From Talaromyces rugulosus (Eukaryota > Ascomycota > Eurotiomycetes > Eurotiales > Trichocomaceae), in contig NC_049561.1 of NCBI RefSeq assembly GCF_013368755.1, positions 2,046,001 through 2,110,000 of the forward strand: a stretch of 64,000 nucleotides of DNA, in the 5' to 3' direction. Position numbers and translations under genes: made by a program. A model generated the notes under the pieces. That model worked only from the letters and a program-made list of their open reading frames with translations, was not told where the DNA came from and did no database searches. This document shows, in pieces, positions 23,485 to 34,800 of the stretch (its first letter is position 1; each line of letters starts with the position of its first letter).

Positions 23485-26219
23485 TCAAATCTCCAGTCCG
23501 CGAGAAAGCAGCCACAGCACCACCGGAACAATCACATTATCATTACCCCCTGTCAAAACCGCCTCAGTCAGACTGGCACCACCAGCCGCAAACGCACACT
23601 TGACCGCGACAAGCAGCCACGACGTCGTCGTCGTCGGCGGCGACATATACCAGCCACCGGCACTCAGCCAGATGCGCGCCATCATCAAGCCAGCAAAGAC
23701 AGCAACTGAAAAGGCCAAACTGCCTTCTAGCGATTTCCCGCCGCCCCAGACCCATTTCAGACGGCCGAAGCGGCGGCCGACTAGAGACGCGGCGGCGTCG
23801 CCCATGCCCACGCATATTATGCCGCTAACCATGCTGGTGTCGCGAGATGCCACGTCCCATCCGCGCCAGGGATGGTCTCCCGTGCGCGGTGTGTCTGTGA
23901 GTGAGAGCCAGAGCGGGATGGCGCATCCGATGAGCAAGAAAATGTGCGAGACAATAACAGGGCCACGGTGGTCGCGGCCGTCAGTGTACGGCGCCAGGAA
24001 ATACGTGAGCGGTTTCGCGACGGGCGGGACTTGTGATGCCCGGAACAGGTCCAGCAGTAAAAAGACCGAGAGTACCAGGGCCAGCGCCAGCCCTGCAAAG
24101 GCTGGGTCGATGTATGTGACGGGGAGGAACATCAGCACCATCATGCCGTGGAACACCTTGCGCCGTGTGTCCACCTCGGCCACCCTGCTGAGCTGCAGTA
24201 CCACGGCCATGCCCACCAACAACACAACAGCACAATACCCGCTGATCAGCAGGCGCGTGCTGGCTTCTCCAAAGGTGTCGTGGCGGATGTGTTCCATCCA
24301 GCCAGCATGGCAATACGGCTCCTCACGTCGGACGGGCAGCTGGATCCAATGCTCGAGATTCCACATCACCGTCCACAGTCGAAAGGACGGGATGTTGCCA
24401 AACAAATATCCAAGTGCCCAGCCAAAGGGGTCACTTCCATACAAGGCTTTGTCTGCAATGTATTTCCGGATAGGGCCCAGTACAATCAACAAAACAGCAC
24501 CAAAAATGTACCCGGCATAGAGCCACCGCCGAACACGCGCCTGTGCTGCAGTCAACGACAGAAAGGAGGCAAGGTCCGGCGTCATTGACCGTTTGCGTCG
24601 TCCGCCGGGCGTCATTCGCGGCCGCTTGGGCCGGACTGCGTCAATGGTGTCCAGCGTGTGTCGTCTTCTATGCGAGACGAGAAGTTGTTTCGTGCTTGCC
24701 CACGATGTCGGCCACAGATCGTCCAGTTTGATGCCGCCACCGCCTTCAGTGGCAGACGACGAAACATCGCGCCGCGAAAAAAAGCTGTCCTGCCACGAAG
24801 GAAAGCTCCTCTGGCGCCTTGTGGTCGATACCAAGGCAGTATCAGCATCGTCGCTATCCGTGTCCGGATCCTCACTATTATTCATACCAAGCCCGCCAAT
24901 CTTCTCGCAGAGCTTGTGGTCGAGGAAATTGATCAGCTTCTTCGGCGACAGGGAACTATTCGGCGGTCGTCGAAACTTCCAAGAAGGGATGCGCGCCAGG
25001 GTGATTTCCCAGCGAAGAACGGTGCGGCAAAGCACCCAGACGCTCAGCCCGCCCAGCCATAGGAGCGCCTTGAGAATCTCGGCTTGCGGCGAGTCCGCAA
25101 ATAAAAACAGATTAATCAGTCCAGTTCCCAGCAGTTGAAGCTCGGTCGGCAGGAGACTAGTGGTTAGAAGAAAGTGCAGAGTGGGTATCAACGCTTGGTG
25201 GAGAGGGAATAGCAAAAGCAGTAACTCCGAGTCCAGCTCTCGCAGAGACAGTGGCATGCCACCATGATGCTCTGAAAGAAGAACGGGAATGCAGGCGACT
25301 GCCCAGTGGCAGACGCGAAGACCGTGATGCAATTTATAAAAAGGAATAACCTGCGACGGAATCGACGAGAGGCCGAGGATGATGTTGGGGAGAAGTAGCG
25401 CTGGGCGGTGCAGGCTGGCCGACAGGGCCACAAAAACAGGTATCAGAACAGGGTATAATAACGGCGCTGGGTCGAAGGTCGAGGGTATGCAAAACGAGAA
25501 AGTCACGCGAGGTTTCCGGCGCCAGAACGATATGCGAAGGGGATAAAGAGCATAAAGCGTAACAACAAGGGATATATGAATGCATATTTCTATATTTTTT
25601 AAAAAAATAGTCAGCACCCCTCTTTTGTCTTGTAGAGTCATCACCTACCTCGATGCCACGAGTACGCATGCGAGCGCACATCGTCACGAAGCACAACAAT
25701 CCCACCGACAGAAACCAAAAGCGCAGTCTCAGTCAACCTGCGCAGAATCTCATTGCGTTTCCTGAGCGCAATGACCTGTCGCGCCGACGCCGAGATGCGG
25801 GTTGACTCTTCACTCGAACTGCGCTTTGTAGCAGCAGGAGCCGATGTCACAAACAACGACCAGCCCAGTCGATGATTATCGTCTGGCTCATCGCGATCGA
25901 TTCCATTGCGCAGTCCCTTGCGCGACCTGACGGGGGGTGCTGGCAGACCTTTTAGGAGTCCGGTGCTCTCATCGTCCGCTTCGGTGCCGCTATCGCTCGA
26001 CGTGCGCGCTCGCCGACTGTTTCGCGTGCTTGTGCTTGTGCTTGTGCTTTCCAGCGAGGGATTCTGGTTTTGTGGTAGCTCTGCCAGCCTCGATCCGATG
26101 CGATGGTATGGATGTGGAGATCGCGACAGCGTGCGCAGACGATCGGAAGGAGAATGAAGAGGAGGAGGGTACTGCGAGGAGAGCGATGGCGACGGCGACG
26201 GCGAGCGTGATTGTGCCAT
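23485..26219 (-). CDS. sec59: Dolichol kinase (Sec59 family)
   Basis: Exons 26219-25649 and 25589-23485 (59-bp intron) give 891 residues. The first about 190 residues are hydrophilic, Ser/Arg-rich and probably disordered in the cytosol. The rest is strongly hydrophobic with many membrane segments. The C-terminal third carries the kinase signatures: DTRRKVFHGMMVLMFLPVTY, the CTP-site region GMGDAAASLVGRRFGRLKW and KSLEGSLAFSVAVF. The enzyme uses CTP to phosphorylate dolichol in the ER membrane, supplying dolichyl phosphate for N-glycosylation, O-mannosylation and GPI anchors. The extended N-terminus is longer than in yeast Sec59 (about 520 aa), as often in filamentous fungi. The gene converges with the small membrane protein gene. 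Confidence 0.93.
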
Positions 26220-26691
26220 CTGTATATCGAGATGTGTTCAACCGCCTTGATTTCGTATTGCCATGCCTTTTCTTTCCTTTTTCTTTTCTCTGAATGGATG
26301 GATCGTTGTCTGTCCTAATGATGACGGGGAGGTTAGAGCAAGGACGGACAGGCAACAGTGTTGGTTCATTCATGACATGTCATACCGGCTACTCTCGCAT
26401 TGCCTGAATTGCTGCCAGTCTGAGTGTACTGCGTCGAAGCGAGTGAATCATGCACAGAAAGAAAAAAGAAAACTTTGTATGTACAGAGTCAAACTCAAGA
26501 GTGCAACGCCAGGCAATCACATGCCTAGACTGTTTACGGAGAGCTGTCCCGTGCTGCAAGCGTGGCGTGGCAGTTTCCCGTTGCGGCATCGCCCGGTCTA
26601 GGTCTAGAAGACGACATTTTAAGCGATCAACTTTTTATACAACTGTTTATACTATGTATTTACAAGTCTATTTATTATCGAATATAAATAT
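26220..26691. other. Intergenic: dolichol kinase promoter and Dph6 3' flank
   Basis: 472 bp between two minus-strand genes. The part nearest the Dph6 stop is very AT-rich. No coding content recognised. Confidence 0.55.
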
Positions 26692-29001
26692 TTATTTTGA
26701 CAGCCGTACAGTCATCACAGCAGCCATGGCCTGCCCTCCATCTCCCCAAATGCTCCTACACGGAATGACCTGCGCCGCCCTACATCGGTTGATAGAAACA
26801 CCATTAGCAAGATAAACCGTGGCATGACTGGTCGCAAAGTCGCATTGTAGCTCCGAGACCACCGTATCGATCCGGTCATCCAGGTTTCCATGTTCTATGC
26901 TGGATTTTCCAAACCTAATTGTGTAGAATTCGGTGTTGCTGAGCCTTGAGCGCCATATCCGCGTATCGGGGTCTACAGTACCAACAGTCATCAGAGCCAC
27001 ATCGCTGCACGTCGTCCCAAGTGCCTGCCACTCGATATCGCTCGCCCGTGGAAGTGCCTCAACCTCGACTGCAAATAGGGGCGTGTTTATCGTTTGGGCG
27101 TCACTATTAGTATTATCATTGCCAACACGCTCAAAGTTGGGCAGCCGCTGAACAACACCCCGTGCTGATCGAGGATCTTCACGAAGACCATGCTTGATGT
27201 CCCAGACATCCAACTCTGCGTCTTCTTGTTCTTCCTCTTCCTCTTCTTTGGCTGATTTATTCATGGCCTGCCACAGCTTATGTGCCAACTGTGCTTTTGT
27301 CCGTATGCGGGCGTTGTCGTCTCTCGCCAAAAATGCGATTCCGCCGAGCCACCAATCAACCTGCGTAGCTCGTCCGATTCTCCAAAGATGCTGCAGGGAT
27401 AATGTTGCATGGAGACCAAAGTCATCGTACTCGCCATTTAGACCAGAGGTCGGAAACTCCATCGACGCCGGGTCCAACGGGATCTGCCCGGCAATGAAAA
27501 CGAGTCCTCCGCTGGTTTCAACCGGTGTGTCTAGCTGACATGGCACAGTGATGGCTTGCGAGTACGGTCCGATATTGGCTGGCGCCCAGTAGGACCGGGA
27601 CTGCACGTGGAGGCCTTTTCTTAAATGGCGCGCGCCAAGGTCAATGGTGAACGACGCCATGATCTGTACTCCTTCGGGGAGACAGTCGCCGCAGGCTACT
27701 GTCACTCTGGCTGGAGGGTTGGGTTTGGAGAAGAGCGAGACGTAGGTCTCGTTCATGGGTGCAAAGTCTTTCATAGAGCGCAGCAAGATGGTCGTGAACA
27801 CAATGTCGTCGGTAGAAGCCACGCCCCGAGAGGAGAAGATGTCTTGAAGCTTTGCTGAAATGCCATGCATCTGTGCACCAGCGTCGGATCCAGCCTCGGG
27901 CGCGGTGACGTTGGAAACGGTCCATGAGTTTGTATCGCTAGCTGCTGTATGCGAGTCGATTGCAGGGAGAGGTTGACAAGGAGATTGGCCATTGACACTC
28001 TCTTCTTGCACTGTGTCTTTTGCCAACACCTCCTCCAAAGCCCATTGAAAAGAATCATCCAACCGCGCCGGTCTCCGGATATCCTCTGGCTTTATATCCC
28101 CCTGCCCTACCTCCTTGGGTACACACTTTGCTTTCTTAATCGTCGAATAACAAACCCCACCCCCGGCCGAACGAACTCCTCTATCAGAATCCTCAACAAC
28201 AATCCTCTGCTTCCAAAGAAACCCCGGCCCATCAAGCGCCAGCGTCTCATACTCGCCCCCCTCCCCCAGAACCGCCTGCTCCAGATCGTCAACCGCAAAC
28301 CGCCTCATGGCTTTCTCAAGCCGCCGTCTCACAAGCCCATCATTCGACGAGACATTCTCCCACAGAGAACCCTCATCAAGCCCGCCCGACGCAGCTTTGA
28401 TAATGCGTGCCTCGCAGCCCACCGCTGCCATATCCTCCAATAGCCCACTTGACGTTGACGGAAAGTCACGCCGAGGAAGCTCAGTATACATCCACAGCCA
28501 CGCCAACGGAACAAGACCCAACCGACCCGCAACATTCTCAATGCGCGTGCGCTGGTACGTAGACAGTATTGCGCCTGCCGAGACTGCGTTGGCATGCGGA
28601 ATATCTCGTTTTATGCGTGTTAGCAGCGGCATAAGCGATTCTGTTTCATCTGCTGCTGCTGCTGCTGCTGCTGCTGTTGTTGTAGTACTGTCATTACCGT
28701 ATACCCTCGACGTATCCACTGCATCACCCATGATCGGTGCTCGATACAGCGGAATCCCCAGTGCTGTTTCATACAGCGGGATGATGTTGTGGCCTATTGT
28801 TTGATACATGAAACTGTCCATATCGTCTTCTTCTTCTTCTTCCTGCTGCTGTGAGTCCTTCTCCTCCGGCAGCGGAGGGTGCAGGTTCGCCAGGGCGACG
28901 ACGCGATGGCCATTTCGGATACAGTGCAGGATAGAGTAGAGCGAGTCTTTGCCGCCGGAAATCAGTGCGATTACGTTGAGTCCGGGGGATGACATTGTCA
29001 T
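26692..29001 (-). CDS. dph6: Diphthine-ammonia ligase Dph6 with two RidA-like domains
   Basis: A single exon of 769 residues. The N-terminal ATP-pyrophosphatase domain has the PP-loop ISGGKDS (about residues 14-20) and continues through NVAGRLGLVPLAWLW and GEGGEYETLALDGP, motifs of the Dph6/MJ0570 group. Two YjgF/YER057c/UK114 (RidA-like) modules follow, one around DIVFTTILLRSMKDFAPMN and one starting GPYSQAITVP with FIAGQIPLDP. Dph6 carries out the last step of diphthamide formation on elongation factor 2 (diphthine plus ammonia plus ATP). A run of alanines (about residues 110-120), encoded by a GCN-type microsatellite at about 28653-28676, interrupts the ATPase domain. A second Met two residues in (28995) is an equally good start. 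Confidence 0.93.
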   Translation of the reverse strand: MTMSSPGLNVIALISGGKDSLYSILHCIRNGHRVVALANLHPPLPEEKDSQQQEEEEEDDMDSFMYQTIGHNIIPLYETALGIPLYRAPIMGDAVDTSRVYGNDSTTTTAAAAAAAADETESLMPLLTRIKRDIPHANAVSAGAILSTYQRTRIENVAGRLGLVPLAWLWMYTELPRRDFPSTSSGLLEDMAAVGCEARIIKAASGGLDEGSLWENVSSNDGLVRRRLEKAMRRFAVDDLEQAVLGEGGEYETLALDGPGFLWKQRIVVEDSDRGVRSAGGGVCYSTIKKAKCVPKEVGQGDIKPEDIRRPARLDDSFQWALEEVLAKDTVQEESVNGQSPCQPLPAIDSHTAASDTNSWTVSNVTAPEAGSDAGAQMHGISAKLQDIFSSRGVASTDDIVFTTILLRSMKDFAPMNETYVSLFSKPNPPARVTVACGDCLPEGVQIMASFTIDLGARHLRKGLHVQSRSYWAPANIGPYSQAITVPCQLDTPVETSGGLVFIAGQIPLDPASMEFPTSGLNGEYDDFGLHATLSLQHLWRIGRATQVDWWLGGIAFLARDDNARIRTKAQLAHKLWQAMNKSAKEEEEEEQEDAELDVWDIKHGLREDPRSARGVVQRLPNFERVGNDNTNSDAQTINTPLFAVEVEALPRASDIEWQALGTTCSDVALMTVGTVDPDTRIWRSRLSNTEFYTIRFGKSSIEHGNLDDRIDTVVSELQCDFATSHATVYLANGVSINRCRAAQVIPCRSIWGDGGQAMAAVMTVRLSK

Positions 29002-30021
29002 TTTGTTTCTCTCTCTCTCTCTCTCTGTCTGTCTGTCTGTCTGATGTGCAAAAGATGTTTTGTGGAGAAGCCGCGGGGTTTTATTGGGTTCCCTTCAGGA
29101 TTATTACCCTTCCACAAGCAAATACTACCACTGTAGCCAGTCAACTCCAATTACTTAACAAGCTACAAGCTACAAGTTACATATACAAGATCGACCAGTA
29201 GGTTGTTATTTTGATATGATTTCATATATCTCGGCCTAATCAGTGCCAGACTAATATCGACAGAAAAGTGTGATAGTGCGACAAAAAGGACTCGAGGCAA
29301 AAAAAAAAAAAAAAAGTTAAAAAGACGAGCGATAAAATGCTGATATGAGATAAGATAGTCACAAAAGATAGAGAGAAAAATGTGCTCGAAAGGGTATGGG
29401 TATGTGATAATGACAGATGTAAAAGAAAAAAATAATACAGGCGTGTGACCAGCACCGTAAGGGGGTCGAAGACAAAATAGATAATTACAAATCGAAATAT
29501 GGCAAACAATAGATCAGCGAGAGGGGAACAAAAATGTGAATACACGAAGGTAGTGAAGGGACAACAAGCAGCAAGCAACAAAACAAAACAAAATCCAAAA
29601 GCAATGCAAAAACTAACAATCACGCGGATATATAGATATATATATCCCACACCAAATTTTCCACTCACACTAGTGGTAATCGTAAGCTCTATCCATCAGA
29701 AGTTTTTTTTTTCTCTCCATGTCTTCCACCAAATGCAACCGAGCTCCGAAAATAAAAGTCGCAAGATGACGATCCAGGCTGAAACAATGGCTGTAAATAA
29801 TAATAATATCTGACGACCCAACCGAGGCGCCAACAAAGGAAAAAAAAAAAATATCAAACCCGAACCCGAAGCGAAGATGTATAAAAAGCTATGTTCTCGA
29901 AAGGTGATTACAAGAAGCGCCTCTATAAGTAGAGTGAGGCTATTAGGTGTATCTCCTGGTCTCGTGTCGTCATGAAGCCCTAGACAAAGGGCCAAGACGC
30001 GAAGCAATGATGACTGTGCGT
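29002..30021. other. Intergenic: Dph6 promoter and stress-regulator 3' flank
   Basis: 1.02 kb. Immediately upstream of the Dph6 ATG is a CT/GT microsatellite (about 29006-29042). The rest (29.2-30.0 kb) is A-rich on the plus strand, with no recognisable gene; it includes the likely 3' UTR of the C2H2 regulator gene. Confidence 0.6.
29006..29042. repeat. CT-rich microsatellite in the Dph6 leader
   Basis: A run of CT dinucleotides grading into CTGT tetramers. On the Dph6 coding strand it reads as a GA/CAGA tract just upstream of the start. Confidence 0.8.
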
Positions 30022-31884
30022 TTAGGCAGATTCTTCACGCTTGCGCTTCTTCAGAGGTCGGCGCTCTGCAGAGGTGGGTGAGTCGGACGCGGTGCTCGAC
30101 GCCGACTCGCTCGTGGTGGAGTGGGTGGCTGCGGCGTTGGCAGCCTCGTACAGGGTGGTGCCGAGGGCTCCGGCGTCTTCGTCGTATGTTTGCACAGTGA
30201 CATCGCTGCCGTCTTCCAAAACAGTCATGACAACAGCGCCGTTGCCGTGAGTTCTCGCGTGTTGAGCCAAGTTGTCGCTGCGGGAGAACTTCTTGCCGCA
30301 CTCGTGGCACTCAAAGGGCTTGTCTTGTGTGTGAAGCGAGCGGTAGTGACGCTTCAGGTGCTCTTGACGGCGGAAGCGGCGCGAGCACAGGTTGCACACA
30401 AATGTCTTAGATGGGTCGTCAGTCAGGGACTGCTTGCGACCCCGGCGGCTCACGGGGATCGAGGCCGAGCCTTCGGAAGCACTGGAAGCAGCGCCAGAGT
30501 CACCCTTGGCGCTTGAAGCACCGCTGCCCTGCGCCGACTTCTTCTGGCTCTGGCTAGCATTGCCGTGGGTGTTGACGGGGATATCTTGTCCGAAAAAGTC
30601 CGAAGTGTCAGACTCGGGAGACAGAGGCTCCTGCAGGCTGGACTTCTTGGTACGCTTCTTGGATTGCATCTCCTCTGAAGCACTGTCGTCGGTAGGGCTA
30701 TCTCCAAAACTGAGGTCAGGCAAACCAGAATATGCCACGGTGTCCTCCTCGTCCAAGTCGTCGAAGCTCTGTTCGCTGAGGAAGCCGTCCTCGTCCAAGG
30801 TGTAAGGATCAATGCGTTGTCGCTTGTCGCCCAGGTAGAACGAGCTCGAGGCGGATGGAGCAAAATCGACCAGGCCGGTCACAAACTCCTCGTCCGAATC
30901 CAAGTCCGAAAAGCTGTCAAACTTGGGCAGGGTGGTCAAAGTAGCTTCGGAGCAGGTGGAAAATGAAGTTGCAGACGCGTCATTGGACAGGGTCAGGTTT
31001 CCACCGCCCAGGAGCAGCCTTTGCTCTTCCTCGTCGCCAGTCGGCAGAGCAGGCAAGGGAGGGAAGTCGGTGGGGGTGGCACAAGCGAGGGTCGAGTCGA
31101 CGGTCAGTTCGCGAGGATCGCAAAAGTTGGAGCTTGCAGGCTCGGCAGCAGCAAAGGACGAGTGCTGGGAGATGAGCGCAGAGGGCCCAGGCGAGGGAGA
31201 CGGAGACAGGGATGGACACGAGGCGCTGGCGGAAAGCAGCTCGGGTTGGTTGGCGGTTACGGCGGGCGGGTGGATAAACACTGCCTTAGTCAGCATACTA
31301 TTCCTATCACCATCAACAAAAGTCAACGTACCTGGTGTGAGCGGAGGAGAGTCGGAACGTCCCCATTCAGGCTTGGCCAAAAGCTCGGCGTGCACGTCCG
31401 ATTCGCAGCCTTCCTTGACACCTTCCAAGTTCTCAAAGCCGGAAAACGAGCCGTTGACGGGGGTATGGATCATGCCACAGGTCGAGGGCGGGCTGCTAAT
31501 GGTGCTGCCCGAGGCCGACAGAGGCGGCGTCGAGGGAAACCCGTAGAAGTCGGCATTGACGAACCGCGTGTCGAGGGGAAGCAGGGCAGGCGAGTCGTGT
31601 TGCACCATGATGGACGGTTTGAGGTGTGTCGGTTGCGGCGAAGCAATGGGGGTCATGCTCATGTGCGAGTGCAGCGGGTTCTTGTGAGCGGTGAAAATGG
31701 GCTGCTGCTGGGGGTAGACGGGCATGGGAGCGTGGAAGGCTGGCATCTCAGCCGGGTGCGAGACATATTGGCCAACGGTCGGTCGTTGTTGTTGTTGTTG
31801 CTGTTGCTGTTGTTGAAAGTCTACTTCGTAGATGTAGGTGTGAGCGGGGACGGAGCCCATCGGCACATGATAAGGCGTTTCCAT
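30022..31884 (-). CDS. msnA: C2H2 zinc-finger stress regulator (Msn2/4, MsnA/Seb1 type)
   Basis: The open frame encodes 620 residues. If a predicted 51-bp intron (31331-31281; GTACGT donor, GCTGAC branch, GGCAG acceptor) is removed, the product is 603 residues and reads [11 protein letters not shown] across the join. Two C-terminal C2H2 fingers are visible: [20 protein letters not shown]...H and [23 protein letters not shown]. Their RRQEHLKRH and SRSDNLAQH helices are those that read the stress element AGGGG in Msn2/4. The N-terminus has a polyglutamine run (about residues 24-33) and Ser/Pro-rich activation-type sequence. It ends with a basic KKRKREESA tail that could serve nuclear import. 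It probably drives general stress responses. Confidence 0.9.
   Translation of the reverse strand: METPYHVPMGSVPAHTYIYEVDFQQQQQQQQQQRPTVGQYVSHPAEMPAFHAPMPVYPQQQPIFTAHKNPLHSHMSMTPIASPQPTHLKPSIMVQHDSPALLPLDTRFVNADFYGFPSTPPLSASGSTISSPPSTCGMIHTPVNGSFSGFENLEGVKEGCESDVHAELLAKPEWGRSDSPPLTPGTLTFVDGDRNSMLTKAVFIHPPAVTANQPELLSASASCPSLSPSPSPGPSALISQHSSFAAAEPASSNFCDPRELTVDSTLACATPTDFPPLPALPTGDEEEQRLLLGGGNLTLSNDASATSFSTCSEATLTTLPKFDSFSDLDSDEEFVTGLVDFAPSASSSFYLGDKRQRIDPYTLDEDGFLSEQSFDDLDEEDTVAYSGLPDLSFGDSPTDDSASEEMQSKKRTKKSSLQEPLSPESDTSDFFGQDIPVNTHGNASQSQKKSAQGSGASSAKGDSGAASSASEGSASIPVSRRGRKQSLTDDPSKTFVCNLCSRRFRRQEHLKRHYRSLHTQDKPFECHECGKKFSRSDNLAQHARTHGNGAVVMTVLEDGSDVTVQTYDEDAGALGTTLYEAANAAATHSTTSESASSTASDSPTSAERRPLKKRKREESA
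31281..31331 (-). other. Predicted 51-bp in-frame intron of the stress-regulator gene
   Basis: On the minus strand the segment starts GTACGT, has the branch-like GCTGAC and ends GGCAG. Its length is divisible by three and it lacks a stop, so both retained and spliced forms are open. The flanks fit a continuous LTPVFIHPP reading when it is removed. Confidence 0.6.
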
Positions 31885-34800
31885 TGTGTATGTTTATTGT
31901 TCCTGGCTATAGATCGGTCAGGACCCAGGACTCGGGAACAAAGAAGAGGCAAAAACTTACCGAGTCGATACCAGATGAAGACCCAAGAACAGAAACAACA
32001 AATGAAAAGGCGATTGATTCTGCACAAAGAGGCAGAATGGATCGTAGGCAGGTCCGGGGACTCGCCTTGCGGTGATTAAATACTAATACTAATACTGGCG
32101 ATAACAGCAGAGATGATGGAGGAGTCGATTTCCTCGTAAAAAAGAGTGTGGTGATTCAAACGAATCAAATGAATGTGGTTGCAGTATAACTTATTGAGTG
32201 TTCTTCAATTCCAAGCGTCGAGTTGCGTGGAAGTGGGAAGGAAGAAGAGACCGAAAGTAGTGCAAAGAAAAAAAAAAATATCGACGATCAAGCTAACAAT
32301 AATTTGAAAGAGGAAAAGGAAAAAAAAAAAAACCAAAACGAGTTAAGAGTTGATTTGAGGATAGTCGAGTTGTGTTTGCGAGAGAGGGATTATTCAAACG
32401 AATGACAGGACCCAAGGTCAAGCGCGCAAGCCAGGGAAGGGGACGTGCTTTGGAGCTTAGAGCCGGAAGACTAAGAGAGAGCGAGAGGGAGGGAGCAAAA
32501 AAATCAGAAGCAAGAAAGAAGAAAGGAAGAATTATGAAAAATGAGGCATAAGAAGAGAAAGAGGAAGGAAAAAGAGGCAAGAGGTTAACTATGATAGAGA
32601 GAGCGAGAGACAGAATAGTTCACAGGCCTGGGGAGTGGGCCGTGGATAAAAATGGGCGATCAGAGCGATGGGCGGCGGGCGAATCAGACGGGCTGTCAGC
32701 GGGCGGGGTGGGGTGGCAAGCACTGGGCGCTGGGCACCCGGTGTGGTGGACGGGGCCCAATCAGCCACTTAAGCTTGGGACGAGGGCCGGGGGGACAGCC
32801 CCACGCAGTACCGGTGGGCCTGGTGGGGCGCGCTACGCCGCCTGGTCCGGGGCGGGATTTCGGGACGAAAAAGAAACACCAAAAAAAGGCCCTGACGCAT
32901 GTCGCCCCACTCTGCTGGCCGGGGGGTCCCAGTCCCCGCCCCGGATTGGCGGGTCGGCCGGATGGCGCCGCCCTAGTGGCTGAGCGCGCGCGGCCAGTGG
33001 CTGCCAGAACCGGGCTGTGCCTGGGAAGTGGGTCCGGTGGGGGTCGCTTTCCGTTTTCCAACTTTCCACTTGTTGTTTGCTGCTGGCCTCAATTTCCCTA
33101 CTTGGTCGAGTGAGCTGGTGCTGGTGGCATGTTCGGTCACTACTTGGTGGTGGCGGTAATTTTACGACCTGTTAACCATTCCCTGCGACTGGATTGCCAC
33201 CGCACAACTGCACAGCGCGAACACGTTGGTGTTGGAAAAACGCCCCCATGATTGGCGGCAGGCACTGCTGATGTGGTGTGAAATCGGGCGTGTATGCTTT
33301 TCTCAATTCTGTCATTCTGGGCAGTTAGCGGCGTGTATTATTGTAACAGTCTCGTCCTTGGGTAACAGAGGCCGGCCGCCGCTGTGCCGCACTAGGTGAT
33401 ATCCGGTTAGTCCGACTAGTATAGTATCTGCTCAATTATTTCGATAATAATGTAATGGTAGTCAAGTGTTGTACGTAGTATGATTGACAGGTGTATTGGA
33501 GGGACGTCATATTCCGGTGTTATATTTCGGTCAGGTGGCGTCGAGGCCTTCGGCGACAACGGGTTTCTTGCCTTGCATGATGTGCTGTGAATGCGATTCT
33601 GTGTCTTGCAACAACAATATGGTGTGGTAGCGAGTGCATCCAATCAGTCTGGCAAAAGTGTGATCCGCCGTCTTAGGCCTGGTAGCCTGCCACTTAGCGT
33701 TGCCTAATCGGGACACCCACAGAGACACGGAATCGGACGCCCCCGCGCCCTGTCCGGTTCCTGCTGGAGTATGGAAATAATCATAATGCTTATGATGCAA
33801 TCGCCAGCAGTAACTGTAATGTGAAACCTTCCGAGCGCCAGCTAATTTACAATTTCCGGCCTCGCCGATATCCCAAACCAGAACGCCACACTCGCCGGAA
33901 TGCAGCCAGTACGTGTCCACATTCGAAAAGGCCAAAATTTTAAAAAAGTTAAATTCTAAATAAAAAACAAAAAATAATAATGAGTGGTCAACTTCAGATG
34001 TGATGTGATCAGTACACGCGTCAACTGGTTCCGACTGGTGTAGCAAACACACTGGCCAAGTTAAACAACGGCCTTGCGTGACTCGGGCCAGCCAGGTGCA
34101 TGATATGATGCATTGGCCGAGCCTGCAGGAACTTTTTTTTTTTCAAAAAAATTTTAATTTTTAAAAAATAAAATAAAAATTTGGAGAGCCATGGCATGCA
34201 AGGGCAGCCAACGGCGGGCTTATCGATTATGATAGCTTGATAAGAACCACCGTACGACTCCATCGAGGCAAGGACATGCTTGTTTCACATGGACGAGTCA
34301 GAAGTCCTAAAGATAGCATGTCATACGGCCAATAAGCTCAACAGTCCAACGCAAGGAGGAGCCTTGAGTCTTTGACAGGATAAAGACCGTTGAACTGATC
34401 TGTCATGTTACCAACAATGACTCGAAAAAAAATTTGCTTTTTTTCTTTTTTTTTTTTTTGAAATACCATGTAGGTTGGTTTCTTTGTCCAACAATCTATT
34501 AGTAAGTAGACTGGTTCCACGTCAGCTAATGTTGGCCCTCGGTCAAGGACGGAACATGTGGCATGTCGGAATACATTAATATTTGGACAAGTCGAAACCG
34601 AGGAAAATTTCAAAAACGGGCCATCTGTTATTATTCTTATTATTGTTGTTGTTGTTCGGAGTATTGTTCAAGGCGAATGACAGATTGACAATGCATCGAT
34701 TGTATGAGTACTGGCCAATCAGCAGCTATATTTGTTAGTGAAGTGGGGGCTGCCAAGCCATACTATAGTCTAGCCGGAACAGGCTAGTCATCGTCAAAAC

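Noticed and set aside
23435..24520. 361-codon plus-strand frame
   Set aside because: It lies antisense over the dolichol kinase gene, whose reading is strongly supported by family motifs. The antisense frame is Ser/Arg/Thr-rich and matches nothing; it is a shadow of GC-rich coding sequence.
31021..32079. 352-codon plus-strand frame overlapping the stress-regulator gene
   Set aside because: It is antisense to the C2H2 regulator, has Gly/Arg-rich composition without domains, and ends in the regulator's leader.
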